A stretch of DNA of 20,868 nt from the IMG/VR virus record IMGVR_UViG_3300032213_002457, positions 1 through 20,868 of that record, one strand, 5' to 3'. Below are positions 11,723-19,003 of this stretch, in pieces. The notes under the pieces were generated by a model that worked only from the letters and a program-made list of their open reading frames with translations, was not told where the DNA came from and did no database searches. The first letter of the stretch is position 1. Every line of letters begins with the position of its first letter. Made by a program: the position numbers and the translations under genes. Source of the stretch: a virus.

Positions 11723-11842
11723 AATCCATAGTATCCATAGTATCCACAGTATTTCTCTATTATTTCTCTTTTAAAAAAAAAGAATAATACTAGTAGGGGG
11801 TATAAGTGAAATATACTGTGGATACTATGGATACTGTGGATT
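11723..11842. repeat. 30-nt inverted repeat built of 9-nt tandem units
   Basis: Arms 11723-11752 and 11813-11842 are reverse complements at 29 of 30 positions, separated by a 60-nt A/T-rich centre. Each arm consists of tandem GGATACTAT/GGATACTGT units. The same unit recurs at 11652-11665 and 11926-11940, each time joined to AGTTCTATACA. Confidence 0.85.
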
Positions 11843-11954
11843 GAAGTTCTATACATTGGAATAAAATCAATCACTTGGAAGAAGGGCTGGTGGACAAAAA
11901 CATCGTTTTTTGTATCCTGTCTTCTGTGGATACTATGGATAGTTCTATACAATA

Positions 11955-11986
11955 GGGCGGATGTTGTATAGAAATTGCATAAGTAG
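11955..11986 (+). promoter_or_regulatory. Late promoter-like element 1, ahead of the packaging genes
   Basis: GGGCGGA (11955-11961), 15 nt, then GCATAAGTAG (11977-11986). The ATG of the first late gene (11991) stands 36 nt from the first G. There is no Shine-Dalgarno sequence between element and ATG. If CATAAG acts as a -10 box, transcription would begin at or very near the ATG. Confidence 0.7.
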
Positions 11987-11990
11987 ATGT

Positions 11991-12218
11991 ATGAAAAGAC
12001 TTAATCCACTTACCAAATCCCCATACCGTTGTGGCGATCAGCACGGCGAGATGTTCTTTTACAACTACAGGACCGACGTCCTATCCAACGGATTCCGTGG
12101 CGAACGTTGGCTCAGTCCGATTGCTTTTGAAAAAGCGCTAAGACGGGATAGACTAGCCAAACTGAAAAAACGGCGACAAGCTGGTAAGCTGCGACGCAGG
12201 TCTAAATATGACGATTAA
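11991..12218 (+). CDS. Small basic late protein, possible DNA-binding module
   Basis: A 75-residue protein, MKRLNPLTKSPYRCGDQHGE..., with a middle segment (SNGFRGERWLSPIAFEKALR) and an Arg/Lys-rich end (KLKKRRQAGKLRRRSKYD). I recall a recurrent short phage module of the form 'kR.NP.Tg.P.r.GD...dG..F..Y......GF..E.W.sp..F.k', sometimes next to endonucleases; its role is unclear. The ATG at 11991 is chosen over 11961 because the latter would place the promoter-like element inside the gene, and because element-to-ATG spacing is identical at 18779. Being first in the packaging cluster, it may bind DNA. Confidence 0.7.
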   Translation: MKRLNPLTKSPYRCGDQHGEMFFYNYRTDVLSNGFRGERWLSPIAFEKALRRDRLAKLKKRRQAGKLRRRSKYDD

Positions 12219-12489
12219 GTATTACGCATACCAAATCAAAGGTTTGCTTGAGAAACCCGATAAAAGTATCGGAGCGATTTTAGTAATGATTTGCACCCCT
12301 ACGGCGTTTGAAGAAGTCCAAGTGCCAGCCTCCGTTTTTAATAGGGAGACTCTGGCGTTTTTAAGATATCGAATTGCGGTGAACGATTTTATGGACATCA
12401 ACAAACTGCCATGGGATATCATTAAAAAGATTCGAGGACCATTGAACCAGTACCTCGATGATTGGATTGCGGATGGCAATCTCAAGTAG
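12208..12489 (+). CDS. Small late protein upstream of the terminase, unknown
   Basis: A 93-residue protein (MTIKYYAYQIKGLLEKPDKS ...) with a hydrophobic early segment (IGAILVMICTPTAFEEVQVP) and a helical end (DIIKKIRGPLNQYLDDWIAD). AGG lies about eight bases before the ATG. It overlaps the preceding gene by 11 nt and the intein-like gene by 17 nt. By position it could be a small terminase subunit, but no helix-turn-helix is evident, so this is only a positional guess. Confidence 0.7.
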   Translation: MTIKYYAYQIKGLLEKPDKSIGAILVMICTPTAFEEVQVPASVFNRETLAFLRYRIAVNDFMDINKLPWDIIKKIRGPLNQYLDDWIADGNLK

Positions 12490-13453
12490 CACCCCCATCC
12501 CTGTTCTAGATGGTTGGGCTTTAGCAAAAGACTTATCCAAAGGGGATTGGGTCTTTTCTAAGGAGGGCAAACCTATCCAGATCAAAAGCATTCAGACTTA
12601 CACCCCGGCGGAAATGTTTTGCGTGGCACTGTCCGATGGGGTTTATGTGGATGTGGATCAACACACCAAGTTCCCCGTCCAAACCCTTTTTGATCGGCAA
12701 ACAGAAAGCCGTTACCGTGGCATCTATAAACGCTGGGCAAAGCAACGCTATGCCAGCCCCTTGGAAATGCTTGAGCGTGGCTTAGATGGGGGATACGATC
12801 AGGGGTTTTATTCGGTGCGTACTACGAAGCCCATCCATTTTCCGTTTGAAGACCACCCCGTGCCACCCTTTATCGTGGGGATGTGGATGACACGAACCAA
12901 CCCCAACAACCGTTACATGTTACGGGAGAGCATGGTGGAGTATGTGCAAAAGGAAATCCGCAAAACGGGCTGGAGTTTTAAGATGCAATCCCGTAATGTC
13001 ATGGAGATTCGCCCCTCAATTCGGACATCCTTCCTTACTCGGTACCAGACTGTGCCGTCCAAACTGCCAATCGAGTACACCTTTGGCTCGGTGGAGCAAC
13101 GAATTGATCTGTTACGGGGTGTGATCGCCACAAAACCAGGTTCGTACAACGAAAAACTCGATAAGTTCTTGATTTTTAGTAGAAATTTAAACTTTTTGAT
13201 TGTTTTGCAAGGGATTTGCGAGTCTCTTGGCATGAAAACGCAAGTTTTTGAGAATAAATCGTCTTTTACGCACCAACTTGCATTTAAGTCGCAACTTTTT
13301 TTAAATCCCCTTCAAAAAAGTCGCAAAATTTCGAAGCATTTTGATCGTAGGATCGTAAAAACCATCGAAAAGATTGACCCTAAACCCAGTATACACATCG
13401 TTACTGACGAACCATTTGTCGTAGGACAAGGATTTTTACCAATATGGCATTAA
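12473..13453 (+). CDS. Free-standing degenerate intein-like (Hint + LAGLIDADG) protein
   Basis: A 326-residue protein. Intein block A is AISSSTPIPVLDGWALAKDL (2-21), with Ala where the splice nucleophile would sit if the initiator Met is the flank. GDWVFSKEGKPIQIK follows. The block B His is H64 (DQHTKFPV). Two regions look like LAGLIDADG helices, PPFIVGMWMTRTNPNN (131-146) and RIDLLRGVIATKPGSY (210-225), but both lack the catalytic Asp. Block F/G is SIHIVTDEPFVVGQGFLPIWH. The frame stops right after the penultimate-type His, so the terminal Asn and the +1 nucleophile are missing. The stop overlaps the terL ATG by 10 nt. It is probably splicing-dead; it may survive as a coupled leader gene or act in trans. 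The start at 12458 is an alternative. Confidence 0.85.
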   Translation: MAISSSTPIPVLDGWALAKDLSKGDWVFSKEGKPIQIKSIQTYTPAEMFCVALSDGVYVDVDQHTKFPVQTLFDRQTESRYRGIYKRWAKQRYASPLEMLERGLDGGYDQGFYSVRTTKPIHFPFEDHPVPPFIVGMWMTRTNPNNRYMLRESMVEYVQKEIRKTGWSFKMQSRNVMEIRPSIRTSFLTRYQTVPSKLPIEYTFGSVEQRIDLLRGVIATKPGSYNEKLDKFLIFSRNLNFLIVLQGICESLGMKTQVFENKSSFTHQLAFKSQLFLNPLQKSRKISKHFDRRIVKTIEKIDPKPSIHIVTDEPFVVGQGFLPIWH

Positions 13454-14889
13454 CCAAAGGACAAGAAAAGTTACTTGCTAACTTTGCACAGAAAAACAAG
13501 CATTGGCCCAAGGATCAACTGGAATTAGCCCTGTGGCGGGTGCGTTGGGAGCTCCAAGCGCTTGATCACCAACGAGAACCCGACAACGGCGAGTATGACA
13601 CCATGCTCATGTTGGCTGGTCGTGGTGCGGGTAAGACTTACACCGCCTCAAACTGGATTGGACTGCGTGCAGCCCTTAACGGTGGCACCCGATGGCTCGT
13701 AACTGCCCCGACATCAAACGACATTCGCGCGACTTGCTTTGAGGGTGACTCGGGTTTAATGAATATCATCCCGCCCGTCTTGATCGACACCTACAACAAG
13801 TCGCTCTTTGAGATCCACCTTAAAAACGGCTCGATCATCCAAGGCATCCCTGGCTCCGAACCAGAGCGTTACCGTGGTAAGCAGTTCCATGGGGCTTGGT
13901 TTGATGAGTTGGCTGCGTTTGACTACCTAGACGACGCATGGGATCAAGCACAGTTTACCTTGCGTTTGCGTGATCCACGCATAGCTCGAGTTCAGCAGAT
14001 TGTTACCACCACCCCCAAACCCAGAGAGTTGATTGTTGACTTAAACGAGGGTAAGGTGGGGGGCGATGTGTATGTAGTGAACGCCAGCTCGTACGATAAC
14101 CGAGCCAACCTCTCTAAATCGTTTTTTAAAGCCCTTGAGACATACGAAGGCACCGACCTTGGTAAACAGGAGATCTACGGTGCGATCCTCGATCCAGAAG
14201 ACGCTGGTATTGTCAAGCGTAAGTGGTTTAAGATGTGGCCAGCCAAGAAACCAACGCCCGTCTTGGAGTATGTGATCGCTTCATACGATCCAGCGACTTC
14301 AGAGAAGACTGTCAATGACCCAACCGCATGCGAGGTGTGGGGTGTGTTTGAGGACACCGACAAAGGCACTTGCATCATCCTTTTGGATGCATGGGATGCC
14401 CACATGTCTTACCCCGAGTTGCGTAGGAAGGTGGTTGACGACTACAAAGAGGTGGTGTACGGTGCGGACAACGACTTTGCCAAGGGCAGGAAAGCAGACC
14501 TCATTCTGATCGAGGATAAGTCGGCAGGCATTTCGCTCATCCAAGAGCTCCAGCAGTCTGGCACCCCCGTGCGGGGTTATAACCCGGGCAAAGCGGACAA
14601 GGTGCAGCGTTTGAACATCGTGGCACCACTCATTGCCAAGGGCAAAGCGTATGTGCCAGAGAACCCCGAGATACCTGGCGAGTTTGCTGACTGGGCAAAA
14701 CGGTTCATCCGTCAAGTCTGTTCGTTCCCAGAGTCTGGTGGGCACGATGACTATGTGGATGCCCTATCCCAAGCGTTACGGGTTCTAAGGGACTCGGGTT
14801 GGATCTCGCTCGATCCCCTCCCGCACCGAGACTACGACTATGCCGACGATGAGATGCGTAAAAAACGATACAACCCCTATGCGGTGTAG
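13444..14889 (+). CDS. terL: Terminase large subunit (TerL)
   Basis: The ATP-driven DNA packaging motor and nuclease that fills the procapsid through the portal. A complete 481-residue protein. The N-terminal ATPase has Walker A LAGRGAGKT (57-65), Walker B AWFDE (151-155, with catalytic Glu155) and the coupling motif TTTPKP (188-193). The C-terminal RNase H-like nuclease has Asp282 (ASYDPA), Glu357-Asp358 (LIEDKSAG) and Asp435-Asp436 (HDDYVDAL). Length and motif order are normal for the Terminase_6/gp17-like group, and no intein interrupts it. The start overlaps the intein-like gene, giving ATGGCATTAA, and no good ribosome-binding site precedes it. Translational coupling is therefore likely. 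Confidence 0.97.
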   Translation: MALTKGQEKLLANFAQKNKHWPKDQLELALWRVRWELQALDHQREPDNGEYDTMLMLAGRGAGKTYTASNWIGLRAALNGGTRWLVTAPTSNDIRATCFEGDSGLMNIIPPVLIDTYNKSLFEIHLKNGSIIQGIPGSEPERYRGKQFHGAWFDELAAFDYLDDAWDQAQFTLRLRDPRIARVQQIVTTTPKPRELIVDLNEGKVGGDVYVVNASSYDNRANLSKSFFKALETYEGTDLGKQEIYGAILDPEDAGIVKRKWFKMWPAKKPTPVLEYVIASYDPATSEKTVNDPTACEVWGVFEDTDKGTCIILLDAWDAHMSYPELRRKVVDDYKEVVYGADNDFAKGRKADLILIEDKSAGISLIQELQQSGTPVRGYNPGKADKVQRLNIVAPLIAKGKAYVPENPEIPGEFADWAKRFIRQVCSFPESGGHDDYVDALSQALRVLRDSGWISLDPLPHRDYDYADDEMRKKRYNPYAV

Positions 14890-14925
14890 GGCGGAAACAC
14901 ATCCCTTTTTGCATAAGTAGTAATA
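14889..14925 (+). promoter_or_regulatory. Late promoter-like element 2, between terL and the next virion gene
   Basis: GGGCGGA at 14889-14895 and GCATAAGTAG at 14911-14920, with the same 15-nt spacer as the other two copies. It shares a 20-nt identical block, TTTTTGCATAAGTAGTAATA (14906-14925), with the copy at 18760-18779. Here the next ATG (14953) is 28 nt further down than in the other two copies. Confidence 0.7.
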
Positions 14926-14952
14926 GAAGTCTTATCTAAACTTTCTCACCCT

Positions 14953-15765
14953 ATGCTCCCATATCCAATCAAATCACCGCAAGAAATGATGTTTGAGTCT
15001 GCTGGCATTCCTCACATGCAAGCCGGTGGTCAACCACCGTCGCCGGGCACAACTACTCGATTATCACGAGCAGCCACGCAAGATGGCGTGAGCGGTTTGG
15101 GTTCTATTGGTCCGTTGGTAGATATGACACCACCCAACCCCGTTTCGTTTTATCGCTCTAATCCGCAAAACAAATTTGGCGCAAAAGATCGATTGGAAAC
15201 TTTGCCGTCTCGTGTGGATAAAACCACCATGCAAGATTTCATCAAGGCAATGAGAGCGGGTGAAAAGTATGGCGTGCCACAACTACCGCCCGAATACTTG
15301 GCGGCGTTGTTGTTGCAAGAAGGTCGTAGCGACTTTGGATTTAATGAAATGAACATGAACAATCCAAGAGCTCGAATGATTGCAGAAATGTTAATGAAAG
15401 AAGGCTTTGATGATACTTCCGCTGGGTTTGGCGGAGCATTGTATGATAAAATGCAAACTGCAATGCGATTAAAGAAACCCTTCTCAACCATTTGGAATGG
15501 CACAGGCGTTAGCATGTACGGCCAAACAGGAAACCAATACACCGATAAATTTGGGCAAGGCTTTGGTGCAGTTATGCATCCCAAAAACCAACCCTTACTC
15601 GGATCGATTAAAGAAGCGTATAATTACCAACCACCGCAACCACCGCAAGGCATTTCTGCTGAAGGTTTAGCAAACGCCATGCCAGTGTTTAATGCGGGCG
15701 GTTCGACAACACCGTTTTATGACATGAGTAGACTTGTCATTCAAAAACATTTATCTGGAAACTAA
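14953..15765 (+). CDS. Virion-associated protein with possible lysozyme/transglycosylase-like domain
   Basis: A 270-residue protein in the head-gene cluster. The first 70 residues are low-complexity, Pro/Gly/Ser-rich, with HMQAGGQPPSPG. The middle resembles a lysozyme-type fold: YGVPQLPPEYLAALLLQEGR (106-125) places Glu123 like a catalytic acid, and later come FSTIWNGTGVSMYG (177-190) and NQYTDKFGQGFG (194-205), like the 'WNG.G....Y' segment of such enzymes. The C-terminal end has a second AGG segment (FNAGGSTTPFYD). It could act in cell-wall penetration during entry. The call rests on pattern resemblance only. It sits under its own late promoter-like element, between terL and portal. Confidence 0.45.
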   Translation: MLPYPIKSPQEMMFESAGIPHMQAGGQPPSPGTTTRLSRAATQDGVSGLGSIGPLVDMTPPNPVSFYRSNPQNKFGAKDRLETLPSRVDKTTMQDFIKAMRAGEKYGVPQLPPEYLAALLLQEGRSDFGFNEMNMNNPRARMIAEMLMKEGFDDTSAGFGGALYDKMQTAMRLKKPFSTIWNGTGVSMYGQTGNQYTDKFGQGFGAVMHPKNQPLLGSIKEAYNYQPPQPPQGISAEGLANAMPVFNAGGSTTPFYDMSRLVIQKHLSGN

Positions 15766-15768
15766 TTA

Positions 15769-18525
15769 ATGGCAAACCCCATTCTCCCCGTCCAAGCAGG
15801 AGCAAACCTTGCAGCTCTTGAACGAGATGAAGACATTGAACAAACACAGATGTCCGAACAAGAGATTGAGAATCTAGAAGAGGCTCTTGGTTTAGAAGAC
15901 GGTGGCGAGTTAGATGAAGAGGTGATTGAGTTAGAAGACGGCTCTGTCATCATCAACTATGTTGCCACCGAAGGTCCCATGAAGAATCCCGAGTTCTATG
16001 CGAACTTGGCAGAAACCATGGACGAAGGCACACTACAAGGATTAGCAACAGAATTTTTGGATTTAATTGATGTCGATAGAGAATCACGAAAAGAACGAGA
16101 TAAACAGTATGAAGATGGATTACGAAGAACCGGTCTTGGTAAAGACGCACCAGGCGGTGCCACGTTTGATGGAGCTAGTAAAGTGGTACACCCAGTTATG
16201 GCAGAAAGTTGCGTTGATTTCGCGGCTTCGTCAACTCGTGAACTACTTCCGCCAGAAGGTATCGTAAAGTCCCACATTCGTGGTGAGGCAGATCGTGTTC
16301 GTTTAGAAACAGCAGAACGCAAAGTTAACTTCCTTAACTGGCAGTTAACCGAGCAGGTGCAAGAGTACCGTGATGAGATGGAGCAACTGCTCACTCAGTT
16401 ACCGTTAGGTGGTTCGCAGTATTTGAAATGGCGTTACGACTACGAACAAAAACGCCCGATGACAGAGTGGATTCCAATTGACAACATTCTGTTACCATAC
16501 GCAACAACCAACTTCTACACCTCGGCTCGTATTACCGAAGTGCAAGACATTACTGAAGATGTGTTCCAACAGCGAGTAGATCAAGGTATCTACCGTGATA
16601 TTGAAACAACCTACATTAGTGCGATTGAGTCAGATGAAATGACTCAGTCTCAAAAAGCAAATAACAAGATTGAAGGTAAGCAAGAGCCATCCAAGAATGT
16701 TGATGGCGTGCGTCGTGTTTATGAAATCACCTGTTTCTTGCGTTTAGATGATGATTCAGAAACCGAAGGCAAGCGTGCCCCGTATATTTTAACGATTGAT
16801 GACTCCACCAGCAAGGTGTTGGCACTCTACAGAAACTGGTGTTATGGCGATGAAAAACTGGAAAAATTGGATTGGTATGTTGAGTTTAAGTTCATTCCTT
16901 GGCGTGGCGCTTACGCTATTGGCCTTCCACATCTCATTGGTGGCCTTTCTGCTGCTCTTACCGGTGCTTTACGTGCTTTGCTTGACGCTGCTCATATTAA
17001 CAATAGCCAAACGATGCTCAAGCTTAAAGGCGGACGCATCAGCGGACAAAGCGACAGGATTGAACCGACGCAGGTTCTAGAAATTGAAGGTGCACCCGGG
17101 GTTGACGATGTACGCAAGTTGGCAATGCCCTTGCCGTTTAATCAGCCCTCCAATGTGCTCTTCCAACTGCTTGGATGGCTAACCGATGCTGCCAAGGGTG
17201 TGGTTACCACATCCGAAGAGAAGATCCGTGATGTTAATTCCAACGCTCCTGTTGGTACAACCCAAGCACTGATCGAGCAAGGTGCAAAAGTATTCTCCAG
17301 CATCCACGCTCGTCTACACCGTTCACAAGCCAAGTCATTAGCGATCCTCTCTCGTATCAATCATTGGTATTTGGGAGAGATGAACAACGAATCGGGTGAA
17401 CCGATTGAGATTCGTGACTTTGCAGTTAACAACGATATTCGTCCCGTTTCAGATCCTAATATTTTCTCTGAAACCCAGCGTTTGGCACAAGCTCAAGCCA
17501 TTTTGCAACTGGCACAAGGCTCACCCCAACTGTACAACATGCGTGAAGTTCATTTACGCATTTTACGCCAACTGAAGATCCCGAACATTAACGACATATT
17601 GCCAAACCCAGACGGCATCAAAGAAGCCAACCCAGCGTTGGAGAATGTGTCAATGACGATGGGCAGACCCGCAGCGGCGTACCCCGATCAAGATCACTTG
17701 GCTCACATCAAGGTGCATTTGATGTTTGCTATGGATCCAAACTACGGTGCCAATCCAATTATTGGACCAGCGTTTACCCCGCACTTGCTTGAGCATTTGA
17801 AACAACACATTACGCTGCACTATCTGCAAACCATGCGTAACTATGTTGGCCAAGCATCCGATGGCAAAGACATCTTTAAACTTAACGAAGAGCGTCCGTT
17901 GGATAAAACCAGCGAACAAGCCTTGGCAATTGCATCGCAGATGGTGCAGATGGACGGGCAGGTTGAGTTCCAGCCAATCCAACCAGCGATCCAGCAATTG
18001 ATCCAGAAAGTACAACAAGGTCAGCAAGCTCAACGCCAGCAAATGGCGGAGTCTGATCCAACGGCTCAAGTACTCATGAAGACTCAAATGGCTGAGACAG
18101 AGCGTAAGGCACAAGAGGCTCAAATGAAGGCTCAAATGGAGTTGAAGAAACAAGAGCAAGACTTTGACATCAAGATCGTTGAGTTGCAACAAAAAGTTGA
18201 CGAACTCATGGCAAAGTACAACACCCAAAGCCAGATTGATAGCCAGAAGAACGCAAAAGACATTGCCTTGGCAAACATCAACAACGCAGCTAAAGAGCGA
18301 GTCGCACAAATTTCTGCAGGTGTTCAGATGGATCAACTGCAACGCCAACTGGAGCACGAGCAAAACCAAGCCGCCATTCAAGCGACTCGAACTGCCGAAA
18401 CTGAGATTTTAAAACATGGTATTGCAGTTGAACAACAAGCATTCCAACAACAAGCCCAAGCAGTACAAGCACAACTAGAACAAGCTGCACAACAACAACC
18501 CCCAACAGGAGTAACAAATGTCTGA
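15769..18525 (+). CDS. Portal protein with long Gln-rich C-terminal extension
   Basis: The portal forms the dodecameric ring at one capsid vertex, through which TerL pumps DNA and to which the tail attaches. The protein is 918 residues. An acidic N-terminal segment (20-60) precedes the conserved start of the portal fold, ATFDGASKVVHPVMAESCVD FAASSTRELLPPEG (about 131-164). A wing/stem region with WRGAYAIGLPHLIGG and a helical crown region follow. From about residue 735 the sequence becomes a Gln/Ala/Lys-rich coiled coil (QQGQQAQRQQM; KAQEAQMKAQMELKKQEQDF), ending in Gln tracts. Identification is by position after terL, size and this sequence pattern. It overlaps the next gene by 8 nt. Confidence 0.85.
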   Translation: MANPILPVQAGANLAALERDEDIEQTQMSEQEIENLEEALGLEDGGELDEEVIELEDGSVIINYVATEGPMKNPEFYANLAETMDEGTLQGLATEFLDLIDVDRESRKERDKQYEDGLRRTGLGKDAPGGATFDGASKVVHPVMAESCVDFAASSTRELLPPEGIVKSHIRGEADRVRLETAERKVNFLNWQLTEQVQEYRDEMEQLLTQLPLGGSQYLKWRYDYEQKRPMTEWIPIDNILLPYATTNFYTSARITEVQDITEDVFQQRVDQGIYRDIETTYISAIESDEMTQSQKANNKIEGKQEPSKNVDGVRRVYEITCFLRLDDDSETEGKRAPYILTIDDSTSKVLALYRNWCYGDEKLEKLDWYVEFKFIPWRGAYAIGLPHLIGGLSAALTGALRALLDAAHINNSQTMLKLKGGRISGQSDRIEPTQVLEIEGAPGVDDVRKLAMPLPFNQPSNVLFQLLGWLTDAAKGVVTTSEEKIRDVNSNAPVGTTQALIEQGAKVFSSIHARLHRSQAKSLAILSRINHWYLGEMNNESGEPIEIRDFAVNNDIRPVSDPNIFSETQRLAQAQAILQLAQGSPQLYNMREVHLRILRQLKIPNINDILPNPDGIKEANPALENVSMTMGRPAAAYPDQDHLAHIKVHLMFAMDPNYGANPIIGPAFTPHLLEHLKQHITLHYLQTMRNYVGQASDGKDIFKLNEERPLDKTSEQALAIASQMVQMDGQVEFQPIQPAIQQLIQKVQQGQQAQRQQMAESDPTAQVLMKTQMAETERKAQEAQMKAQMELKKQEQDFDIKIVELQQKVDELMAKYNTQSQIDSQKNAKDIALANINNAAKERVAQISAGVQMDQLQRQLEHEQNQAAIQATRTAETEILKHGIAVEQQAFQQQAQAVQAQLEQAAQQQPPTGVTNV

Positions 18526-18739
18526 TCAAAATTTAAAAGGTTTTCGCCAAATTTACCAAGAAACTGGTACATTAAGCAGTGGTGGCGGCCCCGGCGAGAA
18601 AAGCCTTGATGCTGGCCCATCTGGCTCACACCGTGATAACAACTGGAAAAAAGGCGCAGCCCAAAACAAGATGGCTAAAGACTGCAAAGTTGGCCCAGAT
18701 AAAAATCTTAAAGATATTGGCGGCGGTAATTTTTATTAA
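18518..18739 (+). CDS. Small Gly/Lys-rich late protein
   Basis: A 73-residue hydrophilic protein (MSDQNLKGFRQIYQETGTLS, then SGGGPGEKSLDAGPSGSHRD ...) with no predicted stable core; it looks largely disordered. AGGAG lies six bases before an ATG that overlaps the portal stop (8 nt), so it is co-translated with portal. It could be a minor head or head-completion component, but nothing proves that. Confidence 0.75.
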   Translation: MSDQNLKGFRQIYQETGTLSSGGGPGEKSLDAGPSGSHRDNNWKKGAAQNKMAKDCKVGPDKNLKDIGGGNFY

Positions 18740-18742
18740 TTG

Positions 18743-18779
18743 GGGCGGAAATTTTAGTCTTTTTGCATAAGTAGTAATA
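18743..18779 (+). promoter_or_regulatory. Late promoter-like element 3, ahead of the GroES/scaffold genes
   Basis: GGGCGGA (18743-18749), 15 nt, GCATAAGTAG (18765-18774), then TAATATG. The ATG at 18779 is again 36 nt from the first G, exactly as at 11991. No Shine-Dalgarno sequence fits between element and ATG, so a leaderless or near-leaderless mRNA is predicted. Confidence 0.72.
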
Positions 18780-18973
18780 TGAAGGACTTAATTTCCGAAC
18801 TAATCGAGCGCTTGAAAAGCGCTGACAAAGATATAACCGAGGCACTAGCCTCTGGTTCCAACATCCATAACTTTGATGACTATCAGAGAATTTTGGGTAA
18901 TCGTGAGGGCATACAACAAGCCCAAGCGATTTTAGACAGCCTCTTACGAGAGGATTCAGAAAACGACAACTAG
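18779..18973 (+). CDS. Small helical late protein
   Basis: A 64-residue acidic protein (MKDLISELIERLKSADKDIT, later REGIQQAQAILDSLLREDSE). It is two amphipathic helices joined by an Asn-rich turn. It is the first gene of the third late unit. No Shine-Dalgarno sequence is present; the start sits right on the late promoter-like element. The layout, 'L.SADKDITEALASGsNIHNFDDYQRilG...Gi.qA..iLd.LL', recalls small proteins found near phage scaffold genes, function unknown. Confidence 0.78.
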   Translation: MKDLISELIERLKSADKDITEALASGSNIHNFDDYQRILGNREGIQQAQAILDSLLREDSENDN

Positions 18974-19003
18974 AAGCCGTAGGGCTTTATGGAGGCATGC
19001 CGT

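Larger units (their letters stand above)
10783..11990. other. Large non-coding control region, candidate replication origin
   Basis: About 1.2 kb between the divergent early and late units, without a believable gene. From left to right it holds: the 24-nt operator-like element, a Fur-box-like site, TAGGG palindromes, GCACCAAATTGGTGC palindromes interleaved with six iteron-like 20-mers (11116-11357), an AT-rich tract (about 11455-11530), TTCTATAC/TGTATAGAA motifs, a 30-nt inverted repeat with A-rich centre, and the first late promoter-like element. Such density of repeats in a divergent gap is typical of origins and switch regions; the role is inferred. Confidence 0.65.

Noticed and set aside
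11701-11952. An 83-codon minus-strand frame containing HSIHSIHSI and YYGYYGF repeats
   Set aside because: The peptide repeats are only the 9-nt tandem DNA units read in frame. There is no ribosome-binding site, and the frame coincides exactly with the inverted-repeat region.
13444-14889. Intein inside TerL
   Set aside because: TerL runs uninterrupted through Walker A, Walker B and the nuclease motifs; the Hint-like sequence is a separate upstream gene.
15696-15701. GGGCGG inside the 270-residue late gene
   Set aside because: It is within a coding sequence and lacks the second half of the element at the required distance.
17650-18381. A 243-codon Leu-rich minus-strand frame opposite the portal
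   Set aside because: It is the antisense of the Gln-rich coiled coil (CAA/CAG read backwards as Leu codons) and has no ribosome-binding site.
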